Source of the DNA: Xenoacremonium recifei
Lineage: Eukaryota > Ascomycota > Sordariomycetes > Hypocreales > Nectriaceae
Direction: 5' to 3'
Assembly (NCBI GenBank): GCA_012184525.1
Contig: WOFQ01000002.1
Location: 434,001-498,000 of the forward strand
Length of the DNA: 64,000 bases
Part shown: piece after piece, positions 33,404-48,131 of the stretch
Layout of the letters: the number at the start of each line of letters is the position of its first letter
How positions within the stretch are numbered: the stretch's first letter is position 1
Translations under genes and position numbers: made by a program
Notes under the pieces: model-generated
The model's database searches: none
What the model was told of the DNA's origin: nothing
The model's input: the letters and a program-made list of their open reading frames with translations, nothing else

Positions 33404-34796
33404 GGGGGTGTCTGTACCCTTCGCAAGGCGGTTGTTTCTGCCACAGTGTATGAGATGCAGTGAGATAGTAATTGACACGCTTCCGTCTTGGGACAAAGGA
33501 TGGGGATTTCCAGGCTCTTGGAAGGTGAAGCCTTGGCGGGGTTGAAGAAGACGCGATCTCACGCGTCCGAGCTCAGTGTTAAAGTGAATGTGGCTGTGCG
33601 TGTATGTAGTGTGGCGGTGGCTATCTGTGTGGGTCACCTAAGGTAGTCGACCTCAAGCTCCAACATCTAACTGGAATTCATAAGCCACTTCACAATTTCC
33701 ACCAAGGCAATGCTGCCAGGAGAGACCTGCAAGTCCGTTTCTCTGCCATTTTGGTTGGCGTTAAACTCCTATCCATAACGAATGAAAAGACTAAATCCTT
33801 GCCACTTCCCCTCAGCTGAACCAGACGTACCCGATGAAAAGTCGTACGTACGTATCGCAAAAGCAATGATTGCCAGTGCCATGTCTCACTTGAGGGTCCA
33901 AAGGGATGTCTCCCGCACATCCTCATCGCCACGGTGGTAGTTTGGAATCATGACTCGAAACCTCGAGTTTGCTCAAGTGTGAATCACGAAGCAAGCAGTT
34001 TTCACCCAAGAGCTTGTATGCAGCTATCCGGGACTGTCGACTTCTCGCTCAAACTTCTCGTTCAACTAACTTCGCTCGGCTGCCACGGAGCCATCCCTTA
34101 ACTGAGACATTCCAGACGCCGGCATGAGAACCGCTCCTCTAGTGGCAATTGTCAGCAACAACCAGGGTATTAGCTAACAGTCTAATGCCGGCAACGGGCC
34201 GCTGCTCACAATGGGGTTCCGTCATCCAGCTCGTCTCTAAACGGCGCGGGGGCGAAACCCTCGTTCAGCCCATGATGCCATTGCAATTCCAGCTTCAGCC
34301 AAGTTTACAAACTCTGCATCTTCTGTAAGCGGGAGTTCTGGGCTTGAAACTCAATCATCGGCTCACGACCCGTTGGGCTTGTGTGTGCCAGTTTGTCGAT
34401 CGTCGATCAATGTCGAGACGCCACGCCCCATGTGCCCTTTTCTTCTGCCGCATGTCTTACTTGTTCGTGATCCCGAATTTCTGCTCGGCTTGGCCTGAAA
34501 ATCCTGCTCCCGTTTCGCTCCCTCCTTCTAAAACATGTCATTTCCTGCCATAACATAACTCGTTTCTCCCTGCTTCAAGTCCACGATCCCTCAAACCCAG
34601 AGGCGGCTCTTAACTTACTCCGCCCATCACAGCCTGTGCTTCATTGTTTCCAAGCTCTTTCAAGCGGCCGACCAGCAGCGGGACAGGCCATGACGCATGG
34701 GCTGAATTGCTCCTCAGAACGGCTGCTGATCCTTGGCTTACATTCCACGCCAACATTGATCGCCAGCAAGACAAGCTGACTGCCAAACCATACCCG
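33404..34796. other. 1.4 kb intergenic region, divergent promoters
   Basis: Holds the promoters of nse1 (minus) and of the seven-transmembrane gene (plus). No credible coding frame. Confidence 0.4.
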
Positions 34797-36188
34797 ATGA
34801 CAGCCCAGATACCCTCACAAGCTTTGGGGCTAGCAATTGGCGTCCTCGTTTATTCTTTTGCCTGTTTATCTCTAGGTCTGCTCACAGTCTGGCTGGTCTG
34901 GATCCATCGTGAAAGACAAAGCTGTAGGTCACATCGCAAAGCCTACCGCCATCGTTCAATGTTTGCTGACCTTCGTCAGATGTTTTTCTCCTGGCTGTTT
35001 TCACGTCTCTTGGAACTGTCGCATCCATCACACAGCAGATCCATACGGTTGTGTGGTGGCGCGATATCAAGATAGAACAATATCGATATGCTGTCAAGCA
35101 CGTCGGAAACCCCGAGCTCGCAATTGCTGGTGCTTCATACGGCCTTGATCTTGCCCTCTTCTACATCCGTTTGTGCTTTCTCTCAGTTGTCTGTGAAAAA
35201 GGCTAATCCTTTATGTCAGAGTTCACCTGCTACAACATTGAGTCGTTCTTGATTTTCTTCTGGTGCGCAGCTTTGCTCCGATCAATCTTTCAGCTTCAGA
35301 GCTTTCGACGAGTACCCAAGTATGCCAGCTTCTTGGTTAAGTCACTGGCTGTTGTCATTCCCATTATGTTGGTTTCGCTGTTGCAAAGCCCGTCTGTACA
35401 ACATGATACTCTTGTATTTTTGCTTCTCGCAAATGGTTGCAGTATGTCGTCTCCAAAAGTCTTAAGTGCCTATACTCGCTAAATGCATCTCAGTGGCCAT
35501 TGGTCTTACAGCAAGTGCGGTCATGCTCTTCGTCATCCTCGGCCGGTATATCTACACCCGTCAACAATTCCTCTCTTGGCATGTTCCCTACGGCAAATCA
35601 TCCCAGGAGTCTGCGAGCGTGAACATCAACTCCAGCACGGCATCGCTCCAACCACGGCATAGTATCTATGATAGGTGGCTTCTAGTACGGTTTACTATTG
35701 GATTCATAGCATTAGGGTGAGTTTGATGAAATACTCTAGTACATGATCAATGCTAAAACTGCTCGTGACCCAGCATCTTCCAGATCTTGGTCATCTTATT
35801 CGAGATCCAGTCTGCAAACCACAACACTCTCGAGAACTTAGGTTCTTCACCAAATCTTAGTCTCACTCGTGTCAGATCTGATTTCCTTTTCTTCATGCCT
35901 GGAGCATCTCCGCCCTTGGTGGTTTTTGTTGTGTTTGGTACCACCACCCCCTTCCGAGAATACCTTTACACCAGATGTGTTCCCCGGAAACTGAAAAGCC
36001 GCCGAAAGAGCATGCGGTTCTCCTTCGTAAACAGGAGGCACGTCGCGAATCCTAATCAGCAGGAACTCGGCATCTATCCTATGAGCGACGACTGGGCGTC
36101 CAGTAGCCAGCCTTCTTTGAGGGTGGTACCAACCTCTACTTGTGGTGACGAGGAGCCGATACTGGGGAATTCGGTAAAGAAAGAATAA
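34797..36188 (+). CDS. Seven-transmembrane protein, putative orphan receptor
   Basis: Five exons: 34797-34923, 34980-35168, 35220-35441, 35494-35716 and 35774-36188, giving 391 residues. The introns are 56, 51, 52 and 57 nt, all GT-AG, and the frame closes. The start is MTAQIPSQALGLAIGVLVYS. Seven hydrophobic segments are visible: LGLAIGVLVYSFACLSLGLL; YVFLLAVFTSLGTVASI; IAGASYGLDLALFYIQF plus IESFLIFFWCAALL; FLVKSLAVVIPIMLVSLL; NGCMAIGLTASAVMLFVIL; LLVRFTIGFIALGIFQILVI; and FLFFMPGASPPLVVFVVFG. Loops are short except a Ser-rich one before helix 6, and the last 75 residues form a basic cytoplasmic tail. The plan is that of fungal GPCR-like proteins, but I cannot place it in the pheromone, glucose or Pth11 classes. 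Ligand unknown. Confidence 0.8.
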
Positions 36189-36992
36189 TGGAGGCTGCAA
36201 TAATGTAGTGTAATGAGTTTGTCTATTGCTTGTCATTGTTAATCTTGGTTGTTCATCCGACACTCGACTGTTGGGGATCGTGAGTTTGGTACCAAACAAT
36301 GCAGAAATAATCCGTCAAGCTTTTGGGGAGGAATTCGGGTTAAGAACTAAGTCTTGGAACTAGATCAAAAATCACGCTCCAGCCCTATCTATCAATATAA
36401 TAAGACGTGATTCATTGCAAATACCTACTCGTTGCCATTTTGACCAGATGACTATAGGGTAGCCAACAGATAAGGTAGCTGTCGCTTTGCTGACTCAGCC
36501 TCGCTCAATCCTTTCATGATTGGTTCTAACTCGCCCCTTCACTTCGCGTCAACAAAGAACATGCAAATGGCATCAAGGCGTTGAAGCGAGCTCATTCTTG
36601 ACCGACGAACTTATCTTTTTTCTTTGTATTAACCCGAAAAACGAAAGTAGAGATTAGATTCTAGCCCTTTCGATACCGATCAGGCCACGTTCATGGCTTG
36701 AAAACAGAGCTCACACAACTCCAACTCCGGGCGGCGTCGAGCCGCAACATCACAGACATCGGCGGTGGCTTGTCCGGTGAATTGGGCGGATTTTGGAATT
36801 GACGGACAGTGAAAATTGAAGACTATCTTCACTGCAGGAACGGATCGTCGTTGAGACGTGTCTATACTGTCATCAAGGGCTCGTCGCCCTGAAGGCAGGT
36901 CTCTCATAGCCCTGGACGAAAGGACGGAAAAAACATAGGGCAACTTCCAGAATCATTGAACGCTTACCGGCTGAGAGCCTGAACTTCTCACA
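36189..36992. other. Intergenic, promoter of clr2-like gene
   Basis: A/T-moderate sequence with no gene seen; 0.8 kb between two plus-strand genes. Confidence 0.4.
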
Positions 36993-39138
<2,146 letters not shown>

Positions 39139-40626
39139 GGAGGGATGTGTGGGTTTGAGATTTGTGTAGTGCATGGACGAGCGGGCAGAGAGGTGCACGG
39201 GATGAGATGTAGCATACTATCAGAATAAAGAGCGTCGTCACCTAGCTAGACAGACTACTATCTATTGATCGATGTGTCCTGCCTTTCCCCAGCCTGTGTA
39301 TACCCTCACGTTCTAGAACACCGCACCCCGTATCACGGACCACGACAAGTCTTCCCAGGCCCGCAGCCCCGGAGAACACGCTCCCTCACACAGAACCTCT
39401 CTTCTCTCTTCCTCGTCCTCCTCACCGCCCTTCCCAAACACGAGACACACCTACATCCAGACCCTTGCCCCGGGACACCTCACCCAATCACCGCATCAAA
39501 TCCCCGCAGCCTGTGCATATACGCAGCAATAGTCCGGCCGTGGCGCCCTTCGCTACCGACGCCTCGGGATTCTTGTCTCGGAATCAGCTGTGCCCGATGT
39601 TGTGTGGCGCGGGGACGGCGGAGTGACGTGGTAGACGGCATGGTGTGAGCGACGATCGGGGGAAATGAAGGATTCAAGTGTAAAGGGAAGCTCTGAACGC
39701 CGTTTGGTTAGCAATCATGAGAGAGCTCTACAACCGGGATGCTCGAATTGACGTCTATACCGAGACAAGGAATGGCGGTTCCTTGAAAGGCTACTACGGA
39801 TTATCACTACAGACAACACTGCAACATATGGCAATATGCGAGCCAGGACGGGGGAGAAACAGTATGTGTGAAGGAGGGTCGTGACAACGTTAGTGAGATA
39901 GTTGGGTTAAGAGTTGAATAGACGCCTCCCAGAAACATCATCCAGTGTCAAGGCGAGACTGAAAGACTGACACCAACATTCGCTTTCTTACTACCGCAAC
40001 CAGGCAGATCACCCCTCTACAACCATTTTAGCCAGCCTGCATGGTATCTCATCCCCCAAAATCTCTCCCCTCTCTACTCCCCAAAACTCCGATTCAGCAG
40101 ACTGCTTTCTCTTCTGGGTAATATGAAACACATCGCCTCGACAAATGCTCGGTAAATGATTGGTACATCATGAAAAGGGTGCTTGAAAGATGCAACTTCA
40201 TCATGTCATTGACGTGAAAGTGATCGGTAAAAACAAAGGTTCGCCTTCTATCGTCATGGTAACAAAACAGGCTTCGTGATGTGGTGCAATTGTGGACGTT
40301 TCGTATCGTGCCGCATTTGGGTCGCGTTGATTCCGGGCGACATGGCGGGTGCAGAGATTGCGTGATTGATGGTCAAATATAGGTGAAGAAAGGAATGGTG
40401 TTGACGGTCGGCGCGCAATCTTCCCGACTCTTCGAGACGCCAGTGAACAAAGTCTTCTCGGAAGCCATCAACTCGTCGTAAGAATGTGGTGTAAAATGAC
40501 GAATGCGTAATGAAAGACAAAAAAGTAACCGCTTCGCTCCTCGTCTCCGTCTGCACCCTCAACTCCATGGGGGCAGGCTATTTGCTCCCTTGACAGAGAA
40601 CAGCAAATGTAACAACGCAAAGGATG
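39139..40626. other. 1.5 kb intergenic region between convergent genes
   Basis: 3' flanks of the clr2-like gene and of the zinc-ribbon gene. No coding or RNA signal seen. Confidence 0.4.
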
Positions 40627-41860
40627 CTAGGATACGCTCAAGCTCTCCAAGCGAGCCTGCAGCTGCCGTAAAATCTCTGGATCAGGTTCTGGCTCTACCT
40701 TGCGTGGAAGAACCCGAGGAGACTCGTCCGACTTTTCAATACCACACTTGGTACACGCTGTGCCGTGTGCGGCCCCTGTTGGATAAATCGTTTTGCAGCT
40801 CTTACACTCATAGTGAGGCACACTATTAGGTCCGAATTCGTCTCCAGGATAACCGAACGGATATTTGTCCTTCTTGGGTCTGTTGAGGATGTCAGCAATG
40901 TGGTTCTCGGTAAGTTCAGTTCGCAGGATGACATACGGATCGCGGGGACAATCCGTGCAGCGGACGTGTCCGCACTTTTCGCAAGTTTTGTTTCCAGAGA
41001 TGAACAGAGTCGAACATTCGTGGCAAGTTCTTCTGACACGCTGGCGAGGCTTCTTGTGAACCAGATCTTGACCACCAGTCTTGCTGGGTCGGGTGAGCAC
41101 AATCTTCTTTTCCTTGAGGCCGTAACTGTAGTCGGGGATAATCGGGGCATTTTCCTTGTTGGCCTTGATGATGGCGGCGCGGCGCTCGCGGCTGGCGATA
41201 ATCTCTGCCTCGGATCGCTTGGGAGGGTAACGAGTGCACTTTGTGCAGCGAGCGTGCTGACAGTTGGGGCATTCCTTGGCCGACGAAAATGTGGCATTGC
41301 ACTTGTGGCAGGTTCGGCGAACTCGCATGCGGATGGGCTTGTCCATGCGGAGGACCGTATCGTCGGGAGACCCAGATTGCCATTCCGAGGGCTTGATGTC
41401 CAAACCATAGCGTTCTCCGAGCTTCTTGGCGCGTTCCTCAAATAGCTGGCTCTTGGTGAGCTTGGAGACACCCTCCATGTTCTCATACTTGGATTTCGCT
41501 TCCACAGCCTTAGTGGGAGGAGCAGGTTCGCTAGTTGTACTTAAGTCAGCTCTTGTTATGAGTTGTATCAGCAAAGTCTAAATGGCAATAAGCCCGAGGT
41601 TTCGTGCGGAGCTACGAAACCAGGACGGAGCTTCCCAATGCCATGCGTCCGCAAAAGTAAATATTCCGCTTGACATACCTCTTAACAGGCTCGGACTTGG
41701 CCGGAGCCTTGCCCTTGGAAGAGATCATGGACTGACGCTTCGACGAGGATCCCTCGCCTCTCTTGAGAACCGTCTTGACACGAGATAGAACTCTGTTGAA
41801 ACCCTTCTTCTCCTTCTCCTCCTTGGGCGTCGCGGGCCCGGCTTGGGCTGGAGAGCTCAT
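40627..41860 (-). CDS. Zinc-ribbon protein with duplicated Cys motifs, unknown function
   Basis: Exons 41860-41679, 41530-40937 and 40879-40627, 342 residues. Intron 1 is 148 nt (GTATGT...CTAG). Intron 2 is 57 nt (40936-40880, GTATGT...CAACAG, CTGAC branch site), a multiple of three without stops, so retention would insert 19 residues (beginning YVILRTELTENHIADILN) and not break the frame. Splicing gives CPRDPPKKDKYPFGYPGD. The N-terminal 60 residues are basic. Two copies of a Cys4-8 motif follow: RVRRTCHKCNATFSSAKECPNCQHARCTKC and RVRRTCHECSTLFISGNKTC...C-G-H-V-R-C-T-D-C. A third zinc ribbon near the end is CKSC...CTKC. I know this only as a conserved ascomycete family. Binding of zinc is clear; partner or DNA/RNA target is not. 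Confidence 0.82.
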
Positions 41861-44800
41861 GATGGCGGCTACCGGGAGGGATCAAATTAAAACGTCGGAT
41901 TCAAATGATACGTGCTTGTTCGGTCCAATTATTCTCGAATCTTGTCAATGCTGTCGGTAAGGAGCTGTCAATGAGAAGTGTGATGCTCGGAACGGTCGAT
42001 ATATAAGTATTATTTGTTGAGGTTTCGCTGAGGATCGATCTTTGGCGTGCTGTCTCGACAGTCGTGTAGGCGAATTACTTAGTCGGGCCCACGGAAAGCG
42101 GCGCTGATGCAAGAAGCAGGCAGCGACGGCAAATCACGGAAGACACCAGGTCGTGTCAGGATATTGTCATGAAGCGAACGAGGACTGCAGTGCTCGCAGA
42201 GCTATTGTAGGACCATGGCGTAGCGGATCGGGCCCAGGAAGTGAGGAGGTTGTGTGTGTGTGTGGTAAAGATGGTGGAGGTGATGGGCGGCTGGAGGATA
42301 AGAGGAAGATGAGGAGCGGCACGGGGGCGCGAAAGGAGCAGCAACTGGAGCCTCCCGTCGGGTCCCAGTCCATCGGTGGTCTTGGGTGCCGTTTAGCCTG
42401 AGAGACAGAGCCCCGGGGCCCGGCCTGTGCCCTGGACTGACGAGCGTCTGGGGGCGAGACGGTGTGGTTACTCCCTGTCGAAGCCTTGTTGACTGGTGCC
42501 CGTTTTAGTGCAAACTTGGCCGTTAGTTAGTGACTCGGCGCTGCAGGGCTCTGCCGACGGACCTGTAATGACCCCTCTCGCCCTCCTGAGTAACCTCCTT
42601 CACAGGCAGAAACTGGATTGGCCTCCACAGCGGCCTGCGAGAGAGGCCGGGGGCTGTTCAGTGTGCTTCGTTGCGGTGGGTGGTTTGAGTGAGTGGGTTC
42701 AGTCCCTCGACCTGTCAGGTCGATATCTCGACGGGGTCCCTGTATCAAGCGTCTCCGCTGAGAACGCTGGGTTGTTTGTACCGCAGTACTTACTGAGTGC
42801 CAGGATTTGGGCCAACTCTACTTCTTCCAGAAGGCACAGCTGTCCCCATTCTCGCGGTACAGAGTACCTTCTCCGTATCGTCTTCCCGCCCGGACTCTGG
42901 GGACGGGAAGGGAATGGTGTCGGCTCTGTTGGCTCTGGTGGCATTGGTGGGACGCCGACGCTGTCTAGGTGCAGGGTTAGTGCTCCAGAGCCCCTGCCAT
43001 GATGGACCTTCTGACTGGGCCGCCAGCGACGAACGCTCCCGGGGTCGTGGAGGACTGGCCTGACACGTTATCCAGTATTTCGCAGTGGGATCCTTGCTTA
43101 TCCAAGGGGTTTGTGGTGTGTTCTTGCTAGGGATGGTACGGGCCACGGGCCAGCGTGCCCTGTGGAGAGGCGTCCACCGCAGTCCGAAGTGAGACCCAAT
43201 GTCCTGGGACCGTGGCAAGGAACCGCTGAAGCGAGAACAAAACGGCCCTCCACAGTGCCATTTATCATGACGGAGAAATTGCACGGTGCCTATATCCGGA
43301 AGCGATACGCCGTGCATTGCAGCGTTCGTGGTGGACGGTGTTGAAGCAACGGACGACATGGCCTACATCCACGGCGAATCCGACCACCTTTTCGTGTCCA
43401 TATCCAGCATGGATTTACTGCCTCCAAGTCATAGCCGAAGTGGCCAGCGGGAAGCAGGAGCGGGAACGCCGCTCGTCGTTGGGGCCAACGATGATCTTGT
43501 GCAGACGGGACCGGCAGCGAAGGTCACTCACTGTCCTGGCATCCTGACCAAAGCCAAAGCCCCGTCATCGGTTCGTGAACACTGCAGGTATGCACCGTCA
43601 GCCACGGATCGAAGATCAATCAATCAACTCCGGCCCTTGGCATGTTGTGTGATGGCGTCGCAGCGATGCAACGACACTGAGTGGGAGCAACTGGCCTCAT
43701 ACCAATGTGTTTTCAACGTACGTCTCGCCTTGCGCCTCCTGGCTAGTGCGCGTGTAATTGGGCATTCGTCCGAAGTGCGTGGTTGATTCCCCGCACGGAT
43801 GGTTTGACGGGTTGGCTGGAGTCATTCAGAGTGGACGCTTGCGGGCTCGTCGGTTCTGATCTGTCAGATTTCTGGCTCGCACAGTGATGATGGTGTTTTC
43901 GGTGAGGCGAAGGTTCTTTGGCTGCTGCTGGCTACTACAGTTGCGGACTGGTTGGTCATGGAGTGTAAATTTGTGCGCAGCTGCCTTGATTATATAAGTT
44001 ATGTAAGTCGAGGCAGGTATCGGATTGAACCAGTCCCAATGCACCTGCACTCATGAAGCACAGTGCGTGTTAATGTTCACCTCCGAGAACACCTTCCGTG
44101 CCCCGTCCATGTTATCATTTTGCAGCCAGGGCTCCCAGCGGCCTGGGAAGCCGCGGCAGAGGCCCTGGACCGTCCGCGCGCCCCCTCCGCTCGCTCCAGC
44201 TACCTCCACTGTAGCGGCCAGTCCAGTCCAGTTCAGCGCCAACTCAGCGCCAAAACGGCGGGCCGCGACTGCCCCTGCTCAGAAAGCAGGAGAGGTGGCC
44301 AGTGCGCCGCCCATCGCTCCCGGCTCCCGGACGGAGCATCTCTTCCCGCTTCCCGCTCCATCCAGAACATCCAGACCAGAATACGGAGTGCAACTCTGCT
44401 CTGTGCTTTCTCCGTCTCCGAAGTGATCCATTCCATCTGCTCGTCAGCCCATTTCCAAAACACCTGCCAGGGGCCAATCACGCATTGCTCGCGAGAGCGA
44501 CCGGATTCTCGATGGATGTGTGGCCTGGGGAAAGGCGACATTCCCATTCCAACGGCCTCTCTGGGCTTAGGCTCTTCTCCATCAAGCATGCATCCAGCTT
44601 TCACCATGTTTAAGCGAATTGAGAGATTCCTGGATCGACGAACCTATGCATTGCCTGCGCCCATGTTCCGGAGATAAGTCCGTGGACCCTACGTACGGAG
44701 TGTTAATTCTGTCAGGGTGTGATAGCATCAATCCTTCGGCATAAGGAGAGCATCCGTCGAGTACAACACAGCGCAATAAAGGTCATCCATGCAGCACCCT

Positions 44801-47800
44801 ACTCGTACGTGCAGACTTGCCTGCCGCTCCGACGTCAAGAACTTCGCCGGTAAGTGCTGACGAACCGGCAATGAACCCCACGCAAGGATTTTTTGTTGTG
44901 TCATCTATCACGAGTCAAGGTGCAGCAAACGCCAGGGGATCAGCCATGTAACCTTCCCAGGCCCTTCCGCCATTGGTCTCACCGTAACAGCGTCCCGACG
45001 CACCGGGTTCGAGACCCAAAGGTGGCCTGGTGCTGAGTGTTTTCTCCTCTCTCGTCCATATTGACTGGCTGGGCAGCCAGCTGAGCTGTGACGACAGGAT
45101 GCCGCCAGTCAACAAGCCATCTGGCAGAACCTTGGCGCCTCTCCCATCAGTTGACACGCCTCCGACACGCCTGTCCCTGCCGCTATCCTTGTTCGGAAGC
45201 CTTCTGCTGTTTGTTCAACTCAGCCACGGACCTCGTGGCCTGGCGAGGCTTGCGCTAGAGAACTGGGGTTCAGTCCCGTCTTCCCTGCCAGCAAGAAGCA
45301 AAATCTCAAGATGATCCCCAAGCGCTAACTACTGCTAACCTCTCGATCTGTCTGTAGTCGACTGGCGGTCTTACAAATGCAGAAGCTTGTTGAGATAGCG
45401 GCCGATGGGGGGACTGCCGACTTTCTGTGTTGAGCTGGCGCCGGTTCCGCGCTGCGCAACAGACGAGGAGACAGCCCCGCATCTCTCTTGCGGTGGCTCG
45501 ATGCGACATTCCAGTTTGACGCTGGCATCCTTTGCTCTTGCAGGAGAATGATGGGACAGGAGGGAGGGGTTCTCTGTCTTGACACACTCGATGTCGTCAC
45601 GCTTGCAGGAAATCCCATTCATTCGGCCGACCATGTGCTCATACTCTCGGCCCTTCATTACAGCAGCTTCCGCCTCGGTTCATGGCTCTCCTCGCGAAGA
45701 CTCCCCATCAACCCGCACTCTTGCCCCAAGGAGCCGGAAAGGCATCCCTGCTGGATCTTGAGTGCTTTCTTTTTTTGTCGACGCGTTGGCTCAATGGCTG
45801 CATGATATGACTTGCGTCCGGTTGCGGGCCAGCACGGGCCGTCATGGCCTGATATTTGCTTTGTCCTATGTACTCGCTCTACAGAGAACTGCCTAAGATG
45901 CCGTCAAACATTGCACTGGTTGAGAATGTCGAGGGGAATTTTGGGCCGGGGGGATCAGCTTTTAGGACAGATCCACTTGACTGGCCTTCCGGTACAAAGA
46001 CCTAAAAGACGGATGGTCTCCAGATGCATGGCGGGAAGCTTTCGGGCCAATCTCTCAACCACTCCTACGGTATTCGACTTTTCGAGTCTACGGGTCTGTG
46101 CAACGGTATCAAGGGGCCAGAGACTGCCTCTTTTCCACTGCAGCGCAGGCAAACTTTTGTAGTGGCGTAACCGTTCTCCTGGGATTGCCCATCCTAGCCA
46201 CTGTCGCCACAAACGATGACATTAGTCGCTGTGAGCTGCACCCTGGAGTGTCACCATTAACATCTTTAACACTGGGAATACGAGCCCGACTGGCTGGTTA
46301 CGGTGTCTTAAGCCGTCTTATTAGTCCACTGTTGCCCGCAGAGAACAGCCTCTCATGCTCTAATCTCAGACCCGTCTCACCGGTTCTCACAAGGGAGACG
46401 CCTGGAGCGGGTTGCTCGCTGTTTTGCCTCCTCACCGCCATTGATAGCTGCAGATCTTGCACTAATATAGACTCTACATTTTCGGCTGATGGAAGCATGA
46501 TTGGTCTCCTTTCGACCAGGCAAAACCCTTTCTTTGATGTCTCAACGCCACAGTAAATTATCACAACAGTTTGGTGCTTGGTACTCGGCGCTTCTTACGC
46601 CGCTGATGAAACCCCAACTGAACGTGTCTGCCTAGACCCGTCTTTCGAAAGAACTTTTCATGGCCGTGTCTCACACGATCTCCTTACCCTCAGCATGTTG
46701 GAGGACTTTTCAGAAGTACCAGACTGATCGAGTGACTTTACCTGATGTTGAAAACTGGGCGACAACGGCCGATGCGCCTAAATTCGTTGAGAATCAAGCT
46801 GATCTTTTGTGCACACGGAGAACAAACGGCACACCTGGTGTACCAGAATCCTGGGATCGGTTGGCTCAGGCGAACTTTGCAGGTGATTCCGGTGGCTGCT
46901 CCGAATCAAGGTACCTTTTGTTTGGCTTGGGCTCTTCGGTGGATAATCCACATTGTCACAGCATTGCATCTTGGTTATGCAACTTGAGCCCGGGACCCAG
47001 GTGCTAAGCGGTTATTGTTTTCGTTCTCGTCATAGCCATTGTAACCTTCTCATCTCGCTGCCCGGCTGACGAGCCGAGGCGGGTAACATGTTCTCTCGGG
47101 GCTCTGAGTTGGCCGCGTGTTCCTTGTCCCTGCTACTGCATGGCAAACAGCTGGCCGTGGCCAGGCCAGAGAGTTGCGACAGGGATACGACGTACCAGTT
47201 GCGATTGGTTGTTGGTACGTACGTCTCGAGAAAGCAATATCCATCCACAAGACGTGCGATGATCAGCCAAAGTCAACACATCTTGTCCCTCATTTGCCGC
47301 TCCGGCTGCGTGACCAGGCCAAGGTGATCACGCATGATGACTTGTTGTCAAGCTGCAGCCGCAAGTTGCTTCCCCGGCTTTAGTGCTGCGACTATCGATG
47401 CGCTGATTTTTGTCCACCTGCATTGCAGCAGACTAAGGGCGTCAATTACGACACAGCTCCGCCCCGGCTCGGAACGGGTGCGAATTTGTGCGGACTTTGG
47501 TGTAGCAACAGAAACCATTACTGGCTGAGCCGGAGGCAGGTTGTTGGCGAGTTTCTGGAGTCCGAGATGGCTTCCCGTCTCTTCTCTTAGCGGCGCCGGG
47601 ACGGGAAGACCCGCAGACCTGCGGCACTATGTGCGGGTTGTTCGGGCTGTCTTTCAAGTTCTCTGCTGAGCCGATCAACACACTGGTACAGAGTAGACAG
47701 TGGTAGCTCGCTGTCAGTGAGGGTAGGTATCTGCTGTACCGCAGCCTGCCTTATAATGACATCTCATTCTGGTGGTACCTTGAATTTGGGCCACTAATAA

Positions 47801-48131
47801 CTCGTGCCCACAGTGAGTCTATCATAGAGTACTTCTCTGGAGCTGAGCCCTAAAACTACGTAAATCATTCGGCAGAAGAATGCAGAAGAAGAACATAGAA
47901 GAGCCCGTCGAGAAGGTTGGACTGGATTTTTGTCCATTTATCCCACTCTGAAGTGACCCTAATTGACCATAGCCGGAGAAACTGAGCCATGGTCAGTTCC
48001 CAGCCAAATTATGAAGTAATAGAGAGACATCCTCTTGAACCCCAACATGGCTTGTGTATGAGGGGAGCGGAGTAATCGTGAAGAAAGCCCTTGACTGGCT
48101 GACATAAAACCGGAGGTACCAGCAACGGCAT
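41861..48131. other. 6.3 kb stretch without a supportable gene
   Basis: Many frames of 100-200 codons occur on both strands because the sequence is GC-rich. They overlap each other, show no domain, signal peptide or splice logic, and their translations look random (Arg/Ser/Pro/Cys-rich). No tRNA, 5S rRNA or transposon signature was found by eye. The GC content argues against RIP-destroyed transposons. The part nearest 41860 must contain the promoter of the zinc-ribbon gene. Poorly conserved or non-coding transcripts cannot be excluded. Confidence 0.45.

Noticed and set aside
44999..45020. tRNA-like word gggttcgagaccc
   Set aside because: Flanks do not form a T stem, acceptor stem or anticodon arm.
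42496..46564. Frames of 100-200 codons (for example 42496-43002, 43286-43786, 44063-44677 plus; 42790-43359 minus)
   Set aside because: Mutually overlapping on both strands, no recognisable domain or splice partner, composition as expected for GC-rich non-coding DNA.
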